A stretch of 64,000 bases of DNA from Synechococcus sp. JA-2-3B'a(2-13) (GCF_000013225.1 NC_007776.1:1-64000), one strand, 5' to 3'; counted from the first letter of the stretch, positions 1 through 10,816 are shown. Numbers and translations are program-made. Notes: generated by a model from the letters alone, not told the origin.

Positions 1-54
1 TCCTGTCGAGGAAGCCGCCGCTGTTTCCTCTGGGCTTCTGCTGTGTCGCTCTGA

Positions 55-1467
55 GTGTGTGGTGTGGATATTTCCCTGGATCAGCTCTGGGATGAAGCCC
101 TGTGTCATCTGCAGGTGCAGCTCAGCCGCCCAACCTTTGAGGCTTGGATCAAAACGGCGCGGGCTGAATCGTTGGTGGACAACCGCCTCACCATCTGTAC
201 CCCCAGCGAATGGGCGCGGGGCTGGCTGCAAAAGCACTACGCCTCCACCATCACCGAGGTGGTGCAGCGGGTAGCCGGGATCCCTTTGCAGGTGGAGTTT
301 TCCGTTTCCCCCCACGCTTCTGTCGAGGCAGAACCCCCTTCAAGGGCGATTTCCCCAACATCGGGCAGAGCCGGCAGCTTACCTGCCTCCACCACCCTAG
401 GACTGGAAGTCGGCGGCAGCCTGCCCATGCGGGCGCCGGATCTCAACCCCAAGTATTCCTTCTCGCGGTTTGTGGTTGGCCCCAACAACCGCATGGCTCA
501 CGCTGCAGCTCTGGCTGTGGCCGACAAGCCTGGGCGCGCCTACAACCCCCTGTTTCTCTGCGGTGGGGTGGGTCTAGGCAAAACCCACCTGATGCAGGCC
601 ATTGGCCACTACCAGCTAGAGGCAAATCCACAGGCCAAAGTCTTTTACGTGTCCACCGAACGGTTTACCAACGATTTAATCGATGCCATCCGGCGAGACA
701 GCATGCAGTCTTTCCGGGAGCACTATCGGGATGTGGATATTTTATTGGTGGATGACGTTCAATTTATCGAAGGCAAAGAGTACACCCAAGAGGAGTTTTT
801 TCACACCTTTAATACGCTGCACGAGTCCGGCAAGCAGATTGTGCTGGCCGCCGACCGATCTCCTCATCTGATCCCGCGTCTGCAGGAGCGGCTTTGTTCT
901 CGTTTCTCCATGGGTTTGATTGCGGAAATTCAATCGCCGGATATCGAAACCCGCATGGCCATTCTCAAGAAGAAAGCCGAGTATGAGGGAATGAACTTGC
1001 CCGCCGACGTGATCGAGTACATTGCCACCACCTACACCAGCAACATCCGCGAGCTGGAAGGTGCCCTGATCCGCGCCGTCGCCTATGTTTCCATTTCTGG
1101 CTTGCCGATGAGCGTGGAGACGATTCAGCCCATCCTCAATCCCCCCAGCGAGCCGAAAGAGATCACCGCCGACATGATTACCGATGTGGTCTGTGAAGAA
1201 TTCGGCATCGACCGAGACAGTTTACTGGGATCCTCCCGCAAGCGCGACATCAGCCAAGCACGGCAAATTGCCATGTTCTTGATGCGCCACTACACCAACC
1301 TCAGCCTGCCCAAAATTGGCGACTACTTTGGGGGAAAAGATCACACCACCGTCCTCTATAGCTGTGAAAAGGTCAGTCAGCTACAGCGGCAAAGTCTGCA
1401 ATTTGAACGGCAACTGCAAAAATTGGTCGAGCGCTTGCGGGTGGTTGCCAACAGCCGGAGCAGCTAG
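55..1467 (+). CDS. dnaA: Chromosomal replication initiator DnaA
   Basis: DnaA binds DnaA boxes at oriC, oligomerises with ATP and melts the origin. The 470-residue protein has the four expected parts: an N-terminal helicase-interaction domain (about 1-75), a variable linker (about 80-130), an AAA+ core with Walker A GGVGLGKT at 170-177 and Walker B LLVDDVQF near 230, and a C-terminal DNA-binding domain with the signature [12 protein letters not shown]. The length is normal. Two GTG codons (55 and 64) can serve as start; there is no ATG in the right place. Upstream sequence is only 54 bases, so no origin can be judged here. Confidence 0.97.
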   Translation: MCGVDISLDQLWDEALCHLQVQLSRPTFEAWIKTARAESLVDNRLTICTPSEWARGWLQKHYASTITEVVQRVAGIPLQVEFSVSPHASVEAEPPSRAISPTSGRAGSLPASTTLGLEVGGSLPMRAPDLNPKYSFSRFVVGPNNRMAHAAALAVADKPGRAYNPLFLCGGVGLGKTHLMQAIGHYQLEANPQAKVFYVSTERFTNDLIDAIRRDSMQSFREHYRDVDILLVDDVQFIEGKEYTQEEFFHTFNTLHESGKQIVLAADRSPHLIPRLQERLCSRFSMGLIAEIQSPDIETRMAILKKKAEYEGMNLPADVIEYIATTYTSNIRELEGALIRAVAYVSISGLPMSVETIQPILNPPSEPKEITADMITDVVCEEFGIDRDSLLGSSRKRDISQARQIAMFLMRHYTNLSLPKIGDYFGGKDHTTVLYSCEKVSQLQRQSLQFERQLQKLVERLRVVANSRSS

Positions 1468-1585
1468 GCTTTCTGTTGTCGCTGGGCCGTCTTTGAGGTG
1501 TTGTTGCCGCGCTGTGGAGCACCTCCAGCCTTGCCCGTCTGCGTGGAGAATCCCTCGGAAAGCGGCTACAGTAGGGACGCGATGC

Positions 1586-2317
1586 ATGGGGTTGCAGGCG
1601 GTGAGACAGTCTGGCAAAGGGCTTCCCCTGGGTATGCTGCTCCTCTGGGCTGGACTGGTGCCTGGGTGGCCAGTTTGGGCCAATTCCACGCAAGCCAGCA
1701 TTCAGGATCCGGCGCCGGCCACGCTCTCAGCCGCTTTGGATTTGGGCTTGGATAGCCAACTTTTGGAAGGCAGCCCCGTGTTGCGCCGCTGGCTGCAAAA
1801 CCCGCCCCATCTCCTGGAAGAAATCCGCAACACCCCTGTCTTGCCCACGCGCTTGCAGGCCGGTTTTGAGTCCTCTTCGCACTGGCGAATCAGCCTACAA
1901 GACTTGCGTCTGGGAGATCGCCTCACCCTCAGCGGTGACTATCGCCAATCTTCCGAACATCCCGAAGTGCGCCAGTACGGGTCGGAAATGCGTTACTTTC
2001 TGGCCCCCATGGGATCCCGTTTTAATCTGGCGCCACAACTGGGGTATCGGGCTTTGGAACAAAAGAACCGCAGCCTCAGTGGAGTTAGCTATGGGGCTTT
2101 TGCTGTTTTGGCCTTGGCTCCGGGAGGTGTAGATTTGACCGGCAGCTACAGTTGGGTTGCCCCCCAGGAGCCGGAAGAAGGACAGGCCACCCTGGCGGAG
2201 CTCACTGCTGCCTACGCCATTAGCCCTTCCTTTCGTCTTTCTGCTCGCTATAGCCTGCGCAACTCGACCCTGGATCGGGAGTTTAGCTTTGGCGTTGGGC
2301 TGGAGTGGATCCCATAG
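1586..2317 (+). CDS. Conserved-type secreted protein, possible outer-membrane barrel, unknown function
   Basis: I do not recognise a named family. The ATG at 1586 gives 243 residues beginning with a clear signal peptide (LGMLLLWAGLVPGWPVWA, with likely cleavage after WA near residue 33). The mature part has alternating polar/hydrophobic segments such as HWRISLQDLRLGDRLTLSGDYR and ends SFGVGLEWIP, a C-terminus typical of membrane beta-strands. The reading frame stays open upstream into dnaA, but only the 1586 start places a signal peptide at the N-terminus. It is transcribed in the same direction as dnaA after a 118-base gap. Export is well supported; the barrel is an inference. Confidence 0.7.
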   Translation: MGLQAVRQSGKGLPLGMLLLWAGLVPGWPVWANSTQASIQDPAPATLSAALDLGLDSQLLEGSPVLRRWLQNPPHLLEEIRNTPVLPTRLQAGFESSSHWRISLQDLRLGDRLTLSGDYRQSSEHPEVRQYGSEMRYFLAPMGSRFNLAPQLGYRALEQKNRSLSGVSYGAFAVLALAPGGVDLTGSYSWVAPQEPEEGQATLAELTAAYAISPSFRLSARYSLRNSTLDREFSFGVGLEWIP

Positions 2318-2320
2318 AGT

Positions 2321-2362
2321 GCCCCCTCACTCCTAGTCTCTCTCTTGGTGGAAGAGGGGAGC
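2321..2362 (+). repeat. Dispersed C-rich/G-rich repeat, copy A
   Basis: A diverged copy of the short repeat that begins CCCTCACCCCCAGCCCC and ends in a G-rich run (AGAGGGGAG). It lies just after the stop codon of the secreted protein. Better copies are at 31523, 34647, 41905 and 53781. Confidence 0.55.
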
Positions 2363-2442
2363 CAGGGATCGGCATGACTTGGATTGGGGTAATGGCTCCG
2401 ACATCGACTCGATGGCCACTGCACAACTTAACCCGGCCAAGA

Positions 2443-3276
2443 TCAGAGGCGCACCGCCCGCACAAAGGCCACCCAACCCAAGCTGAGATAACGCTCCAAC
2501 TGCAGCCCCACCTGTTGAAGGTGCTCGCGCAACTGGGTTTCTGAGAAAAAATGAAGGCCGGTGGCTTCCAGCCATTGCTGCACCATCTGCCCCCATCCCT
2601 GTACCTGCTGGCTGTGCATCGAGACAAAGGCCCCTCCCGGTTTCAAGACGCGGGCAATTTCCCGCAAACAGGGATCCAAAGGCACTTCGTTCAAGGTCGC
2701 CCCACTGATCACCGCCCCAAAAGTTCCAGAGGCGAGGGGAAGCTGTTCGGCTCGGGCCCGCATCAGGCTGTAGTGCTGCCAGTGGGGCTGTGCCTGTTGA
2801 GCGGCTTCCGCCAATACCCCTGCCGCATTGTCCAGGCCGACCACCGTCCGCTGCGGATCCCTGGCCAGAATCAAGCGGCTCCAGTACCCCCCGGCAGTGC
2901 CCAAATCCAAGATGGGATCCCCCTCCCCCACCAACTCGGCCAGCAGTTGACTCTCCCGCTCGCTGCCAAAGCTCTCTCCCGTCAGCAGCGACAGAGCCCA
3001 GGGCCGCCAGAGGCGATCGTAGCCCCAGGCAAACCCAGGCAGATGGGCAATGGCTTGGGCCGGCGTGAGATGCAGGTCCGATGAGCTGCCGATAAAATCC
3101 ACAGCCCCAGAAGCGGTGATGGGGTAAATTTGGCCACAACTGGGACAATAAACCCGATCTGCCACGGATCCCTGCTCCCGCCCTGGTGCTTGGGTCAGCC
3201 CTTCCCGACCGCAGCTCAGGCAGCGATAAAGGTGAACCGGCAAAGCAGAGAGCGAAGAGAGCATGCGACAGCCCAA
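2443..3276 (-). CDS. SAM-dependent methyltransferase with N-terminal zinc ribbon
   Basis: The 277-residue protein begins with two Cys pairs (CLSCGR about residue 19 and CPSCG about residue 44) that should form a zinc ribbon. A class I methyltransferase fold follows: motif I ILDLGTAGGYW near 120, an acidic residue in VVGLDNA, and the post-motif ARVLKPGG near 210. This layout resembles 23S rRNA guanine methyltransferases of the RlmA type and generic type-11 methyltransferases, so the substrate is open. It lies downstream of ftsH on the same strand, 95 bases away. An internal Met at codon 5 is a possible alternative start. Confidence 0.82.
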   Translation of the reverse strand: MGCRMLSSLSALPVHLYRCLSCGREGLTQAPGREQGSVADRVYCPSCGQIYPITASGAVDFIGSSSDLHLTPAQAIAHLPGFAWGYDRLWRPWALSLLTGESFGSERESQLLAELVGEGDPILDLGTAGGYWSRLILARDPQRTVVGLDNAAGVLAEAAQQAQPHWQHYSLMRARAEQLPLASGTFGAVISGATLNEVPLDPCLREIARVLKPGGAFVSMHSQQVQGWGQMVQQWLEATGLHFFSETQLREHLQQVGLQLERYLSLGWVAFVRAVRL

Positions 3277-3371
3277 CGCAACCCAAAACTCGCGAGGAAA
3301 AGGGGGCAGCTGCCGGGATCCAGCCCCAACAACCCCCCCAGTTGTCTATCTGGCAATGGAGATGGGATCCC

Positions 3372-5294
3372 TTAGACCAGCTTTGGACTCCGTCCCGCTT
3401 CCGGGAATGGACTGGGTAGGCCGACCTTCTCCGGGATGGGCACATACTCTGAGACAATCGCCCGGAATTCGTCGCCATCCAGGGTTTCCCGTTCCACCAA
3501 GGTATCGGCCAATCGATCCAGCAGAGGGCGGTGCTCCAGCAAAATCTGCTTGGCTTTCTGGTAACAGCTCTCCAGGATCTGCCGCACCTGGCGGTCGATC
3601 TTGGCGGCCACATCCTCCGAGTACTCGACGCGGTTCATCCAGCCGCCGCCCAAGAATACCTCGTTGTTGGGGGGATCCAGCATCAAGGGCCCCAGCTCAG
3701 ACATGCCAAAGCGGGTCACCATCTGCCGCACCAGATTCGTGTTCTGCTGCAGGTCGTTGCTGGCTCCGGTGGTCACTTCCGAGTAGCCGAAGACGATCTC
3801 TTCGGCCGCCCGACCGCCAAAGCCCACCACCACCCGATCCAGCAGCCAAGCGCGGCTGTACATGCCGGAGTCGATCTGCTCCTCGTTGGGCAGTTGCTGG
3901 GCAAAGCCACCTGCGCCGCCGGAACGGGGGATGATGGTCACCTTGTTCAAGGGATCCGCGTGGGGCAAAAGTGTCATCAACAGGGCATGGCCACACTCGT
4001 GGTAGGCGATCAGGCGCTTGCTCTTGCCGTCCAGAAGCGGCGGCTTGGTCAGGCCGATGGTGATGCGGTCAATGGCGTCCTCAATGTCTTGGTTGGTGAT
4101 GGCCATGCGCTGACGGCGGGCCGCCAAAATGGCCGCTTCATTGAGCAGGTTGGCCAGATCCGCACCGGCAAAGCCAGGGGTACGGCGGGCAATCGCCTCT
4201 AGGCTGACCTCTTCCGCCAGCTTCTTGTTGCGGGCATGCACCCGCAAGATCTCGTAGCGCCCCTTAAAGCTAGGCCGATCCACCGTAATCTGGCGGTCGA
4301 AGCGGCCCGGACGCAAGAGAGCCGCATCCAACACATCAGGGCGGTTGGTGGCGGCAATCACGATAATGCCGGTGTTGCCCTCAAAGCCGTCCATCTCCGT
4401 GAGCAACTGGTTCAGGGTTTGCTCGCGTTCGTCGTTGCCACCGCCAATGCCGGCCCCCCGCTGCCGGCCCACCGCGTCAATCTCGTCGATGAAGACGATG
4501 CAGGGCGCATTCTCCTTGGCCTTCTTGAAGAGATCCCGTACGCGAGAGGCACCCACCCCGACAAACATTTCCACAAACTCAGAGCCGGACAGGCTAAAGA
4601 AAGGCACTCCTGCCTCGCCGGCAATGGCCTTGGCCAGAAGGGTTTTGCCCGTCCCCGGCGGCCCCACCAACAACACGCCTTTGGGGATCTTGGCCCCAAC
4701 AGCGGTGAAGCGCTCCGGCTTCTTCAAGAAGGTAACCACCTCTTGCAATTCTTCTTTGGCTTCTTCGATGCCGGCCACATCGTCGAACTTAACGCCGGTT
4801 TTGGCTTCCATCTGGAAGCGGGCCCGCGATTTGCCGAAGTTCATCGCCTGCCCAGGGCCGCCCGCTCCGCCACCGGCACGCCGCAGGAAAAAGAACAACC
4901 CCCCCAACAACAACAGCGGGATCACCAGGTTGCCCAGAAGCGCCCAAAAGGCGCTGCCATTGCGGGTGGGTACCACTGCCACTTCGATCCCCTGCTCGGT
5001 GAGGCGGTCCACCAGTTGCGGTACGGTGTTGGGCAGCAGGTTCACTCGGTAGCGGGTGGAATGCTGGGTCTGGGGATCCACAGCCGTAACTTCAGCTACC
5101 AGATTGTTGTCCGTGAGGCGCACATCCGTAACCCGCCCCTCCTCGACGTAGCGCAAAAAGCGATCGTAGGTGAGGGCCGAGGCCAAAGCTGCATGGGCGG
5201 GTGCAGGCTGCAGCACCAGGCCGGATCCCTGCCAGAGACAAAAGCCCAGCAGGAGGGCGATCAGCCAGCGCTGGGGAGATAGAGGCTTGTTCAT
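3372..5294 (-). CDS. ftsH: ATP-dependent zinc metalloprotease FtsH
   Basis: Membrane-anchored AAA+ protease; in cyanobacteria FtsH complexes degrade damaged membrane proteins, including photosystem II D1. The 640-residue protein has a first membrane segment at about 10-30, a lumenal/periplasmic part, a second membrane segment at about 117-137, Walker A GPPGTGKT at 211-218, Walker B IVFIDEID near 266, the second region of homology [20 protein letters not shown] at about 315-334, and the zinc motif HECGH at 432-436. The usual residue at the third position is Ala rather than Cys; both His and the Glu are kept. Cyanobacteria have several paralogs, so no number is assigned. Its 3' end contains a 15-base match to a short repeat found in IS elements (see 3385). 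Confidence 0.97.
   Translation of the reverse strand: MNKPLSPQRWLIALLLGFCLWQGSGLVLQPAPAHAALASALTYDRFLRYVEEGRVTDVRLTDNNLVAEVTAVDPQTQHSTRYRVNLLPNTVPQLVDRLTEQGIEVAVVPTRNGSAFWALLGNLVIPLLLLGGLFFFLRRAGGGAGGPGQAMNFGKSRARFQMEAKTGVKFDDVAGIEEAKEELQEVVTFLKKPERFTAVGAKIPKGVLLVGPPGTGKTLLAKAIAGEAGVPFFSLSGSEFVEMFVGVGASRVRDLFKKAKENAPCIVFIDEIDAVGRQRGAGIGGGNDEREQTLNQLLTEMDGFEGNTGIIVIAATNRPDVLDAALLRPGRFDRQITVDRPSFKGRYEILRVHARNKKLAEEVSLEAIARRTPGFAGADLANLLNEAAILAARRQRMAITNQDIEDAIDRITIGLTKPPLLDGKSKRLIAYHECGHALLMTLLPHADPLNKVTIIPRSGGAGGFAQQLPNEEQIDSGMYSRAWLLDRVVVGFGGRAAEEIVFGYSEVTTGASNDLQQNTNLVRQMVTRFGMSELGPLMLDPPNNEVFLGGGWMNRVEYSEDVAAKIDRQVRQILESCYQKAKQILLEHRPLLDRLADTLVERETLDGDEFRAIVSEYVPIPEKVGLPSPFPEAGRSPKLV
3385..3399 (+). 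repeat. Short match to the TnpB-inserted repeat, at the ftsH 3' end
   Basis: GGACTCCGTCCCGCT occurs here (encoding ftsH residues near the C-terminal AGRSPKLV on the other strand), at 40302-40316 in an IS607 remnant, and inverted at 21390-21404 in IS607 copy 1. A 15-base exact match three times is unlikely by chance, but this copy lacks the rest of the repeat. Confidence 0.45.
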
Positions 5295-5430
5295 AGGGAA
5301 GAGAACGCTCGGTTATTAAAAGTCCTTTAACAAACTTAACCTGTCCCTCCTGGAAGGCACAACCCTACCCCCGCAAGGATGAGCTCCTGAGGGATCCCTG
5401 CCCCATCCGATGCCCGCCACAAGCCTGCAG

Positions 5431-6306
5431 TTAGGCCGAGCCGGGGGATCCCAGACCATCCAGCCCATAGACGCGCCGCCACATGGAGTCAGCCAGAGCA
5501 GCGGGCATGAGCCGCATCAGCCCCAACGCCACCTTACCCCCCGTGAAAGCGGTGTAGCGGTCGGAAGGGTGAGGATCGGTCATCGCCCTCAGGATCGGCT
5601 CCACCACCTTCTCCACCGGCCAGGCCATTTTGTTAAACGAGCTGGCCAGCTCGGCAGTCTTGTCCAAGATCGCTTTGTAGGGGCCATTGGGGTTGACAAC
5701 AGCGGCAAAGGTTTCTTCCGCCACGCGGCCAAACTCGGTGGCTACCGGCCCCGGCTCGATCAAGATGACCTTGATGCCGAAGGGGGCCACCTCCACCCGC
5801 AACGCATCGCTGAGGGCCTCCACAGCAAACTTGGTGGCGTTGTAAACGCCGCTGAAAGGCATCGACATCTGGCCGGCCACCGAGCTGAGGTTGAGGATGC
5901 GGCCACTGCCCCGTTCCCGCATTTGGGGCAAGAGGGCACGGGTGAGGGCGTGCAAGCCAAATACATTCACCTCAAACTGGCGCCGCATGGCCGCCACATC
6001 CACCTCTTCCACCGGCCCCATCTGGCCATAGCCGGCGTTGTTCACCAGGATATCCACCCGGCCAAAATGATCCAGAGCCTTTTGGGCCAGCGCCTCCACC
6101 TGGGCCGTATCGGCCATGTCGGTGGGCACCACCAGCGCCTCCGCCCCCCGACTTTCCACCAAGTCCTTGACGTTTCGCAGCAGCCCCTCCCGACGGGCCG
6201 CCAGCACCAAGCGAGCCCCTCGTTTGGCCGCCTCCAGAGCGACGGCTTCCCCAATTCCAGCAGAGGCGCCGGTAATCAGCACCACTTGATTGGCAAGTGA
6301 AGGCAT
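5431..6306 (-). CDS. Short-chain dehydrogenase/reductase
   Basis: Classical SDR oxidoreductase of 291 residues; substrate unknown. It has the N-terminal dinucleotide-binding motif TGASAGIG (about 11-18), an Asp of the DMADT segment that would bind the adenine ring, NNAGYG near 88, the catalytic Ser in LNLSSVAGQ, and the catalytic YNATK motif. The ATG at 6306 is chosen because the protein then starts MPSLANQVVLITGAS, the normal SDR beginning; the frame is open further upstream but without family similarity. It lies upstream of ftsH on the same strand with a 136-base gap. The 226 bases to the next gene are a divergent promoter region. Confidence 0.9.
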   Translation of the reverse strand: MPSLANQVVLITGASAGIGEAVALEAAKRGARLVLAARREGLLRNVKDLVESRGAEALVVPTDMADTAQVEALAQKALDHFGRVDILVNNAGYGQMGPVEEVDVAAMRRQFEVNVFGLHALTRALLPQMRERGSGRILNLSSVAGQMSMPFSGVYNATKFAVEALSDALRVEVAPFGIKVILIEPGPVATEFGRVAEETFAAVVNPNGPYKAILDKTAELASSFNKMAWPVEKVVEPILRAMTDPHPSDRYTAFTGGKVALGLMRLMPAALADSMWRRVYGLDGLGSPGSA

Positions 6307-6532
6307 GGTTTCTTTTATCCAAACTCTCCACCATCCTAGAAGAACGACCGGGATCCCTGGAGAGGGGCAGCTCCGTCTTCCGAACTTCTGGATTCGGCAT
6401 CCGCTATCATGGCTACATTGGGTAAACCCAGAAAACAGCCGGGACAAAGCCCGATAGACAGGTCTCTGCTTGGGCTGAAGTCCTATGGTGCTTTGATTTA
6501 AAGTAGAGAGTTGTGTATAGGGTGCAGCGACT

Positions 6533-7120
6533 GTGAAGTACTTCTGCAGGCGAGTTGGCCGAGGTCGATCTCTCTCCCCGGAAGAGCGTTGGGTTGTTAC
6601 TGAGGTTCGATTGGCTCAATTGCTCAGGGCAGCGGAAGCCAACTTGCGGGCCAATTCTGAGTTGCGCCAACAGCAGCAGGAGCAGCAAAAGCAACTGGAA
6701 GCCGAGCGCCGCCACAGCGAAGCCCTAAGAGACTCGACCGCCGATTTGCGCACCAGCGTGATGGAGCTGCGGGAAGGACAGGCCCTTTGGCAGAGCCATG
6801 TGGAAGAGCTGCGCTCTTGTCTGCGGGAGCTGCTCAAGGAACAAAGCGAACTGGTGCAGATTGTTGCCCAGCAGCAGCACATCCTGAAGGATTGTCAGGA
6901 AGTCATCCGCGCCATGCTGGAGCAAATGCGAGATGACCACCGAGACTTCCGCTCTGCCATCAGCATTTTGCTGGAGGAGCTGCACCAAACCGTGCGCTGT
7001 TTGGTTATCAGGTCAGGTGGCACCCTACCCAAGCCCGTTCGCCATCCCGAAGTGCCGGAGACGGATCCCGGCTCCCCGCCGACCGATTCGGCCTCGCCTG
7101 GGGAAGGCTCTTCGTCCTAG
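6533..7120 (+). CDS. Coiled-coil protein of unknown function
   Basis: 195 residues from a GTG start. Residues about 22-150 form a nearly unbroken Gln/Glu/Leu-rich coiled coil (for example ELRQQQQEQQKQLEAERRH). A short Pro/Ser/acidic tail rich in PETDPGSPP follows. No membrane segment, signal peptide or enzyme motif is seen. I do not recognise the family; a structural or scaffold role would be a guess. It ends 22 bases from the convergent topoisomerase gene. Confidence 0.65.
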   Translation: MKYFCRRVGRGRSLSPEERWVVTEVRLAQLLRAAEANLRANSELRQQQQEQQKQLEAERRHSEALRDSTADLRTSVMELREGQALWQSHVEELRSCLRELLKEQSELVQIVAQQQHILKDCQEVIRAMLEQMRDDHRDFRSAISILLEELHQTVRCLVIRSGGTLPKPVRHPEVPETDPGSPPTDSASPGEGSSS

Positions 7121-7142
7121 GGATCTTCTGCTCCCCCAAGAG

Positions 7143-9668
7143 CTATCCCACATCGCCTTCCGGCAGCCACTGCGGCCAGAACAGGCGCAACTCCCTGACC
7201 CGCTCCCCTTTGACCAGGAGGGATCCGCCCCCGGAGCGGCTTTGCAGCGGGATCTCGGCAGGAGAGAAGGAGTACACCTGTTCAGACTCCGTGATCACAT
7301 CCAGTTGCAGATGGGAAGGCCTCTCCAGCTCGGGGGGGAGACCCACCAAGCCCACCAGCACATCCCCTCGGTCGGAGAAGTGAAAGGCCGGCGCGCCCAC
7401 TTGACCCCGCTCCAAGATGGGGATCTCCTCCAGAGACAAGCGCTTCAGATAGCCCAACCGGCTGGCCAGAACCAGGATCCCTTGGGAGGGCACCAGCGCC
7501 ATACCAACTATTCGCTCGGTGCGCCCCAGGCGCAGGGCCGGCGATCCCATAGCCGCCCGACCCATCAGGGGAATCTGTTGGACATCCAGCCGCAGCACCC
7601 GTCCCCCTGAAGTAGCCAGGACGACGCTGTAGCCTTGGTGGTCGGGATCCCAAAGGGCTGCCCAGCCCAGCTCATCTCCCTCCTTTAGTTTGAGGACGGT
7701 GGATCCCCGTTGGGTGAGGCCCATTAGCTCTGCCAGGGCCAGCCGCTTGATCCGCCCCTGCCGGCTGAGCACCACCAAACTTGCCTTGCCCGGATCCGGA
7801 TCCAACGTGAAGGTGGCGACGATCGGCTCAGGGTTGGGGAGAAGGGTAACCAGAGGCACCCCCCGTGAGGACCCAGTGCTGAGGGGGATCCCTGCGATGG
7901 GCAGGGTGAAAGCTTTGCCGCCGGCGGTGAGCACCAAGATTTCCTGCTCCAGCGTGACGCATTCCAGGCCGACCAGCACATCTTCCCCCAGTTCCCGTTG
8001 CGCCGGGTTGCTGCGGGAGCGACGGCTAGGCAGAGGCAGGCGGCGCACATAGCCCTTGCGGGTGAATTGCAGCAAGAAGTGGGTCTCTTCCGTCTCTTCG
8101 CCGCTGGGGATTTGGGCCACTTCCGCTTCCAGCTCCGAGGCTGAGAGGATCTGGGTGCGCCGGGGATCCCCGAAGGTCTTTTTCAGGTGTCGCAGCTCTT
8201 TTTTCAAATAATTCAAGAGCTTGCGGCGGTCGCTGAGTAGCCCCTGCAGTTCTTCGATGCGGGTCTGCAACTGGGCGTGTTCCTGGTGCAGCCGTTCCCG
8301 CTCCAATCCCGTCAGGCGACGCAGAGGCATGGCCAAAATCGTCTCTGCCTGCTGGGGGGTACAGCCCAGGCGAGTTTGCAATTGGGCTTTGGCCGTGGTG
8401 CCATCGGGCGCTTGCCGCAGCAGCTCGATCACCCCCTCCAGATCCGCCAACGCCAGCAACATTCCTGCCACCTCTTCCGCCTTGCGCTGCACCTGCTGCA
8501 GTTCGGCACGGAACATCCGGTTGAGGGTGGCCTCGCGAAATTGCAAAAAGTGCTGCAGGATCTCTTTGAGGCTCAGCTGCCGCGGTTCCCCGTTCACCAA
8601 AGCCAGCAGGATGGCTCCAAAGTTGCTTTGCAAAGGGGTGAGCTTATACAACTGCTGCAAAACCGCCTGTGGGTTGGCCTCTCGCTTCAGCTCCACCACC
8701 ACGCGAATGCCGCTGCGATCCGACTCATCCCGCAGATCGGCGATGCCGCTGATGCGGTCTTGGTTGGCCAGCTCGGCCACTTTTTCGATCCAGGCGGCTT
8801 TGTTCACCTGATAGGGAAACTCGCTGATGACTAGAGCAGGCCGCCGGTGGCGTCCTTTGCCCGGCTGGATCTCCTCAAATCGGGCTACCCCCCGCAGGGT
8901 GATGGAACCGCGCCCGGTGAGGTAGGCTGCGCGGATCCCTTGGGTGTCTAAGATTTGGCCGCCGGTGGGAAAATCCGGCCCTGGGATCCACCGCAACAGT
9001 TCCTCAGGGCTGAGGTCGGGATGGTCGATCAAAGCCAACAGGCCATCCACCACTTCCCCCAGGTTGTGGGGTGGGATATTGGTGGCCATGCCCACGGCAA
9101 TGCCGGAAGAGCCGTTGAGCAGCAAAATGGGCAATCGGGCCGGGAGAACGGTGGGCTCCGCCTGGGATCCGTCGAAATTGGGCATGAAATCGACGATCTC
9201 TTCCGACACCTGCTCCAGAAGCGCTGTGTGGCTCAGCTCCGCCAGCCGGCACTCCGTGTAGCGCATAGCCGCCGGCGGGTCATCATCCACAGAGCCGAAG
9301 TTGCCGTGTCCCGCCACCAGGGGATAGCGGCTGGAAAAGTCTTGCACCATGCGCACCAGCGCGTCATAAACTGCCTGATCCCCGTGGGGGTGATATTTCC
9401 CCAGCACATCCCCCACCACCCGTGCGCATTTGCGGTAGGGGCGATCCGGCGTCAGGCCCAGCTCGTGCATGGCGTAGAGGATGCGGCGGTGTACCGGCTT
9501 GAGGCCATCCCGCACATCCGGCAAGGCCCGCCCCACGATCACGCTCATGGCGTATTCCAGGTAGGAGCGCTGCATCTCCCCCTGCAAATCGGTTACAATC
9601 ACCCGACCCAGACGGGATCCCCCACCCGAGCCAAATCCCAGTCCGTCGAGAGTCAGTTGCTGAGTCAT
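7143..9668 (-). CDS. Type IIA topoisomerase subunit A (GyrA/ParC family)
   Basis: DNA-cleaving subunit of gyrase or topoisomerase IV, 841 residues from the ATG at 9668. It has the winged-helix/QRDR region ([45 protein letters not shown]), the catalytic Tyr in [10 protein letters not shown], a coiled-coil tower and a C-terminal beta-propeller with repeated blade motifs. I do not see the GyrA box (QRRGGKG-like); in the expected place after GYVRRLPL the sequence reads [13 protein letters not shown]. Without that box the protein may be the ParC-like paralog rather than supercoiling GyrA. The frame extends 72 codons upstream, but that part has no family similarity. Confidence 0.93.
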   Translation of the reverse strand: MTQQLTLDGLGFGSGGGSRLGRVIVTDLQGEMQRSYLEYAMSVIVGRALPDVRDGLKPVHRRILYAMHELGLTPDRPYRKCARVVGDVLGKYHPHGDQAVYDALVRMVQDFSSRYPLVAGHGNFGSVDDDPPAAMRYTECRLAELSHTALLEQVSEEIVDFMPNFDGSQAEPTVLPARLPILLLNGSSGIAVGMATNIPPHNLGEVVDGLLALIDHPDLSPEELLRWIPGPDFPTGGQILDTQGIRAAYLTGRGSITLRGVARFEEIQPGKGRHRRPALVISEFPYQVNKAAWIEKVAELANQDRISGIADLRDESDRSGIRVVVELKREANPQAVLQQLYKLTPLQSNFGAILLALVNGEPRQLSLKEILQHFLQFREATLNRMFRAELQQVQRKAEEVAGMLLALADLEGVIELLRQAPDGTTAKAQLQTRLGCTPQQAETILAMPLRRLTGLERERLHQEHAQLQTRIEELQGLLSDRRKLLNYLKKELRHLKKTFGDPRRTQILSASELEAEVAQIPSGEETEETHFLLQFTRKGYVRRLPLPSRRSRSNPAQRELGEDVLVGLECVTLEQEILVLTAGGKAFTLPIAGIPLSTGSSRGVPLVTLLPNPEPIVATFTLDPDPGKASLVVLSRQGRIKRLALAELMGLTQRGSTVLKLKEGDELGWAALWDPDHQGYSVVLATSGGRVLRLDVQQIPLMGRAAMGSPALRLGRTERIVGMALVPSQGILVLASRLGYLKRLSLEEIPILERGQVGAPAFHFSDRGDVLVGLVGLPPELERPSHLQLDVITESEQVYSFSPAEIPLQSRSGGGSLLVKGERVRELRLFWPQWLPEGDVG

Positions 9669-9794
9669 GGCACAAAGGAGCGGAACGCTTTCCAGGTTAC
9701 TGTAGCCGTTTCTCTGGTTCTTGCGAGGTGGGATCCCACACTGACAGGGGCTGAGAGACTGGAAATGCTGCTCACTATCCATCGAGTTGTATCC

Positions 9795-10816
9795 ATGCGT
9801 TTCTCTGAAAGAGCTCAACCTTTGCTCGTTGTGGTATCGATCGGCGTGGGTCTGGCCCTCACAGGATGGCCAAACTCTGTCCAAATCTTAAGAGGCTGGG
9901 TACAACCTCTGTTGGCTTTGCTGCTTTATCTCACTTTCCTGGGCATTCCACTCGCATCTGGGGGAAAGGTTTTTTTCAGAAACTTGAGCAGGTTAATCGC
10001 GCTTCTAAAGCTGTATTGGCAGTGGCGTTGGCCAGTTTGTCGATCAACTTTCTGTGGACTCCGATTTTTGCCTGGGGATTGGGGGCTGTTTTTTTATCGG
10101 ATCTGCCAGATTTGTGGGTTGGCCTGCTCATGTTGATGGTAACTCCTTGTACGGATTGGTATTTGGTTTTTACAGGGATAGCGGGTGGAAATGTGGTTTT
10201 AGCAACGGCCCTGTTGCCTGTTAATTTGGTTCTGCAAGTTTTGCTTTTGCCAGTTTATCTTTTGCTTTTGGCAGGAGATTTAGTCGAATTAAATGTTGAA
10301 ATTTTATTGTCAGGCTTGTTTTGGATCCTTTTCTTGCCTTTGCTGGCAGCAGCACTCACACAATACTCCATTCGGCAAATCAAAACGGAACGTGGAGAGA
10401 GGGGATCCCTTGAAAGCTATCAAGACCGGATTAGCATCATGCAGATTGTGGCTTTGAATCTAGCGATAGTTTTTATTTTTGCCACTGAAGGAAGCATTCT
10501 CGCTGAGAATCCAGCCCTACTTTTCAAGCTTCTGCCTCCCATTCTGGTTTTTTTCGCCGTCAACTTCCTCTTGGCTTACCAGGTCAGCCGCTGGCTGGGT
10601 TTGGCTTATGAGGAGTGGGTCTGTTTGACCTGTACAACCTTGGCTCGCAATTCTCCGCTTGCTTTGGCCATTGCTGCTTCTGCTTTTCCGCAGCGTCCGT
10701 TGATCCTTCTGGCTTTGGTGATCGGCCCCCTGATCGAGCTGCCAGTTTTGACGATTGTTGCCCAGATGCTGTTGCAAATTCGACAGAAGAGATGCTGGAA
10801 GCAGGCTCGACGCTAG
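9795..10816 (+). pseudogene. Arsenite-resistance/bile-acid-symporter type transporter, frameshifted
   Basis: A polytopic membrane transporter split over two frames. The first part starts at ATG 9795 ([19 protein letters not shown]) and runs through two membrane segments to LASGGKVFF. The rest continues one frame back as QKLEQVNRASKAVLAVALASLS to the stop at 10814-10816, including VTPCTDWYLVFTGIAGGN, a stretch like that of ACR3/ArsB-type arsenic transporters (conserved Cys). The switch falls on a run of seven T at 9970-9976; eight T would restore one open frame of about 340 residues. Possible causes are a sequencing error, a real mutation, or polymerase slippage. The last four bases (CTAG) are shared with the stop codon of the convergent ABC-F gene. 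Confidence 0.82.

Noticed and set aside
1-54. A replication origin next to dnaA
   Set aside because: Only 54 bases are visible upstream and I see no DnaA-box cluster there or in the 118-base gap after dnaA.
2333-3613. A 426-codon minus-strand frame overlapping the methyltransferase and the ftsH end
   Set aside because: Shadow of two real genes; the product is Gly/Ser/Arg-rich without any recognisable domain.
8955-9794. Long plus-strand frame opposite the topoisomerase gene running into the transporter
   Set aside because: Only the part from 9795 has transporter-like sequence; the upstream part is the complement of the topoisomerase gene.
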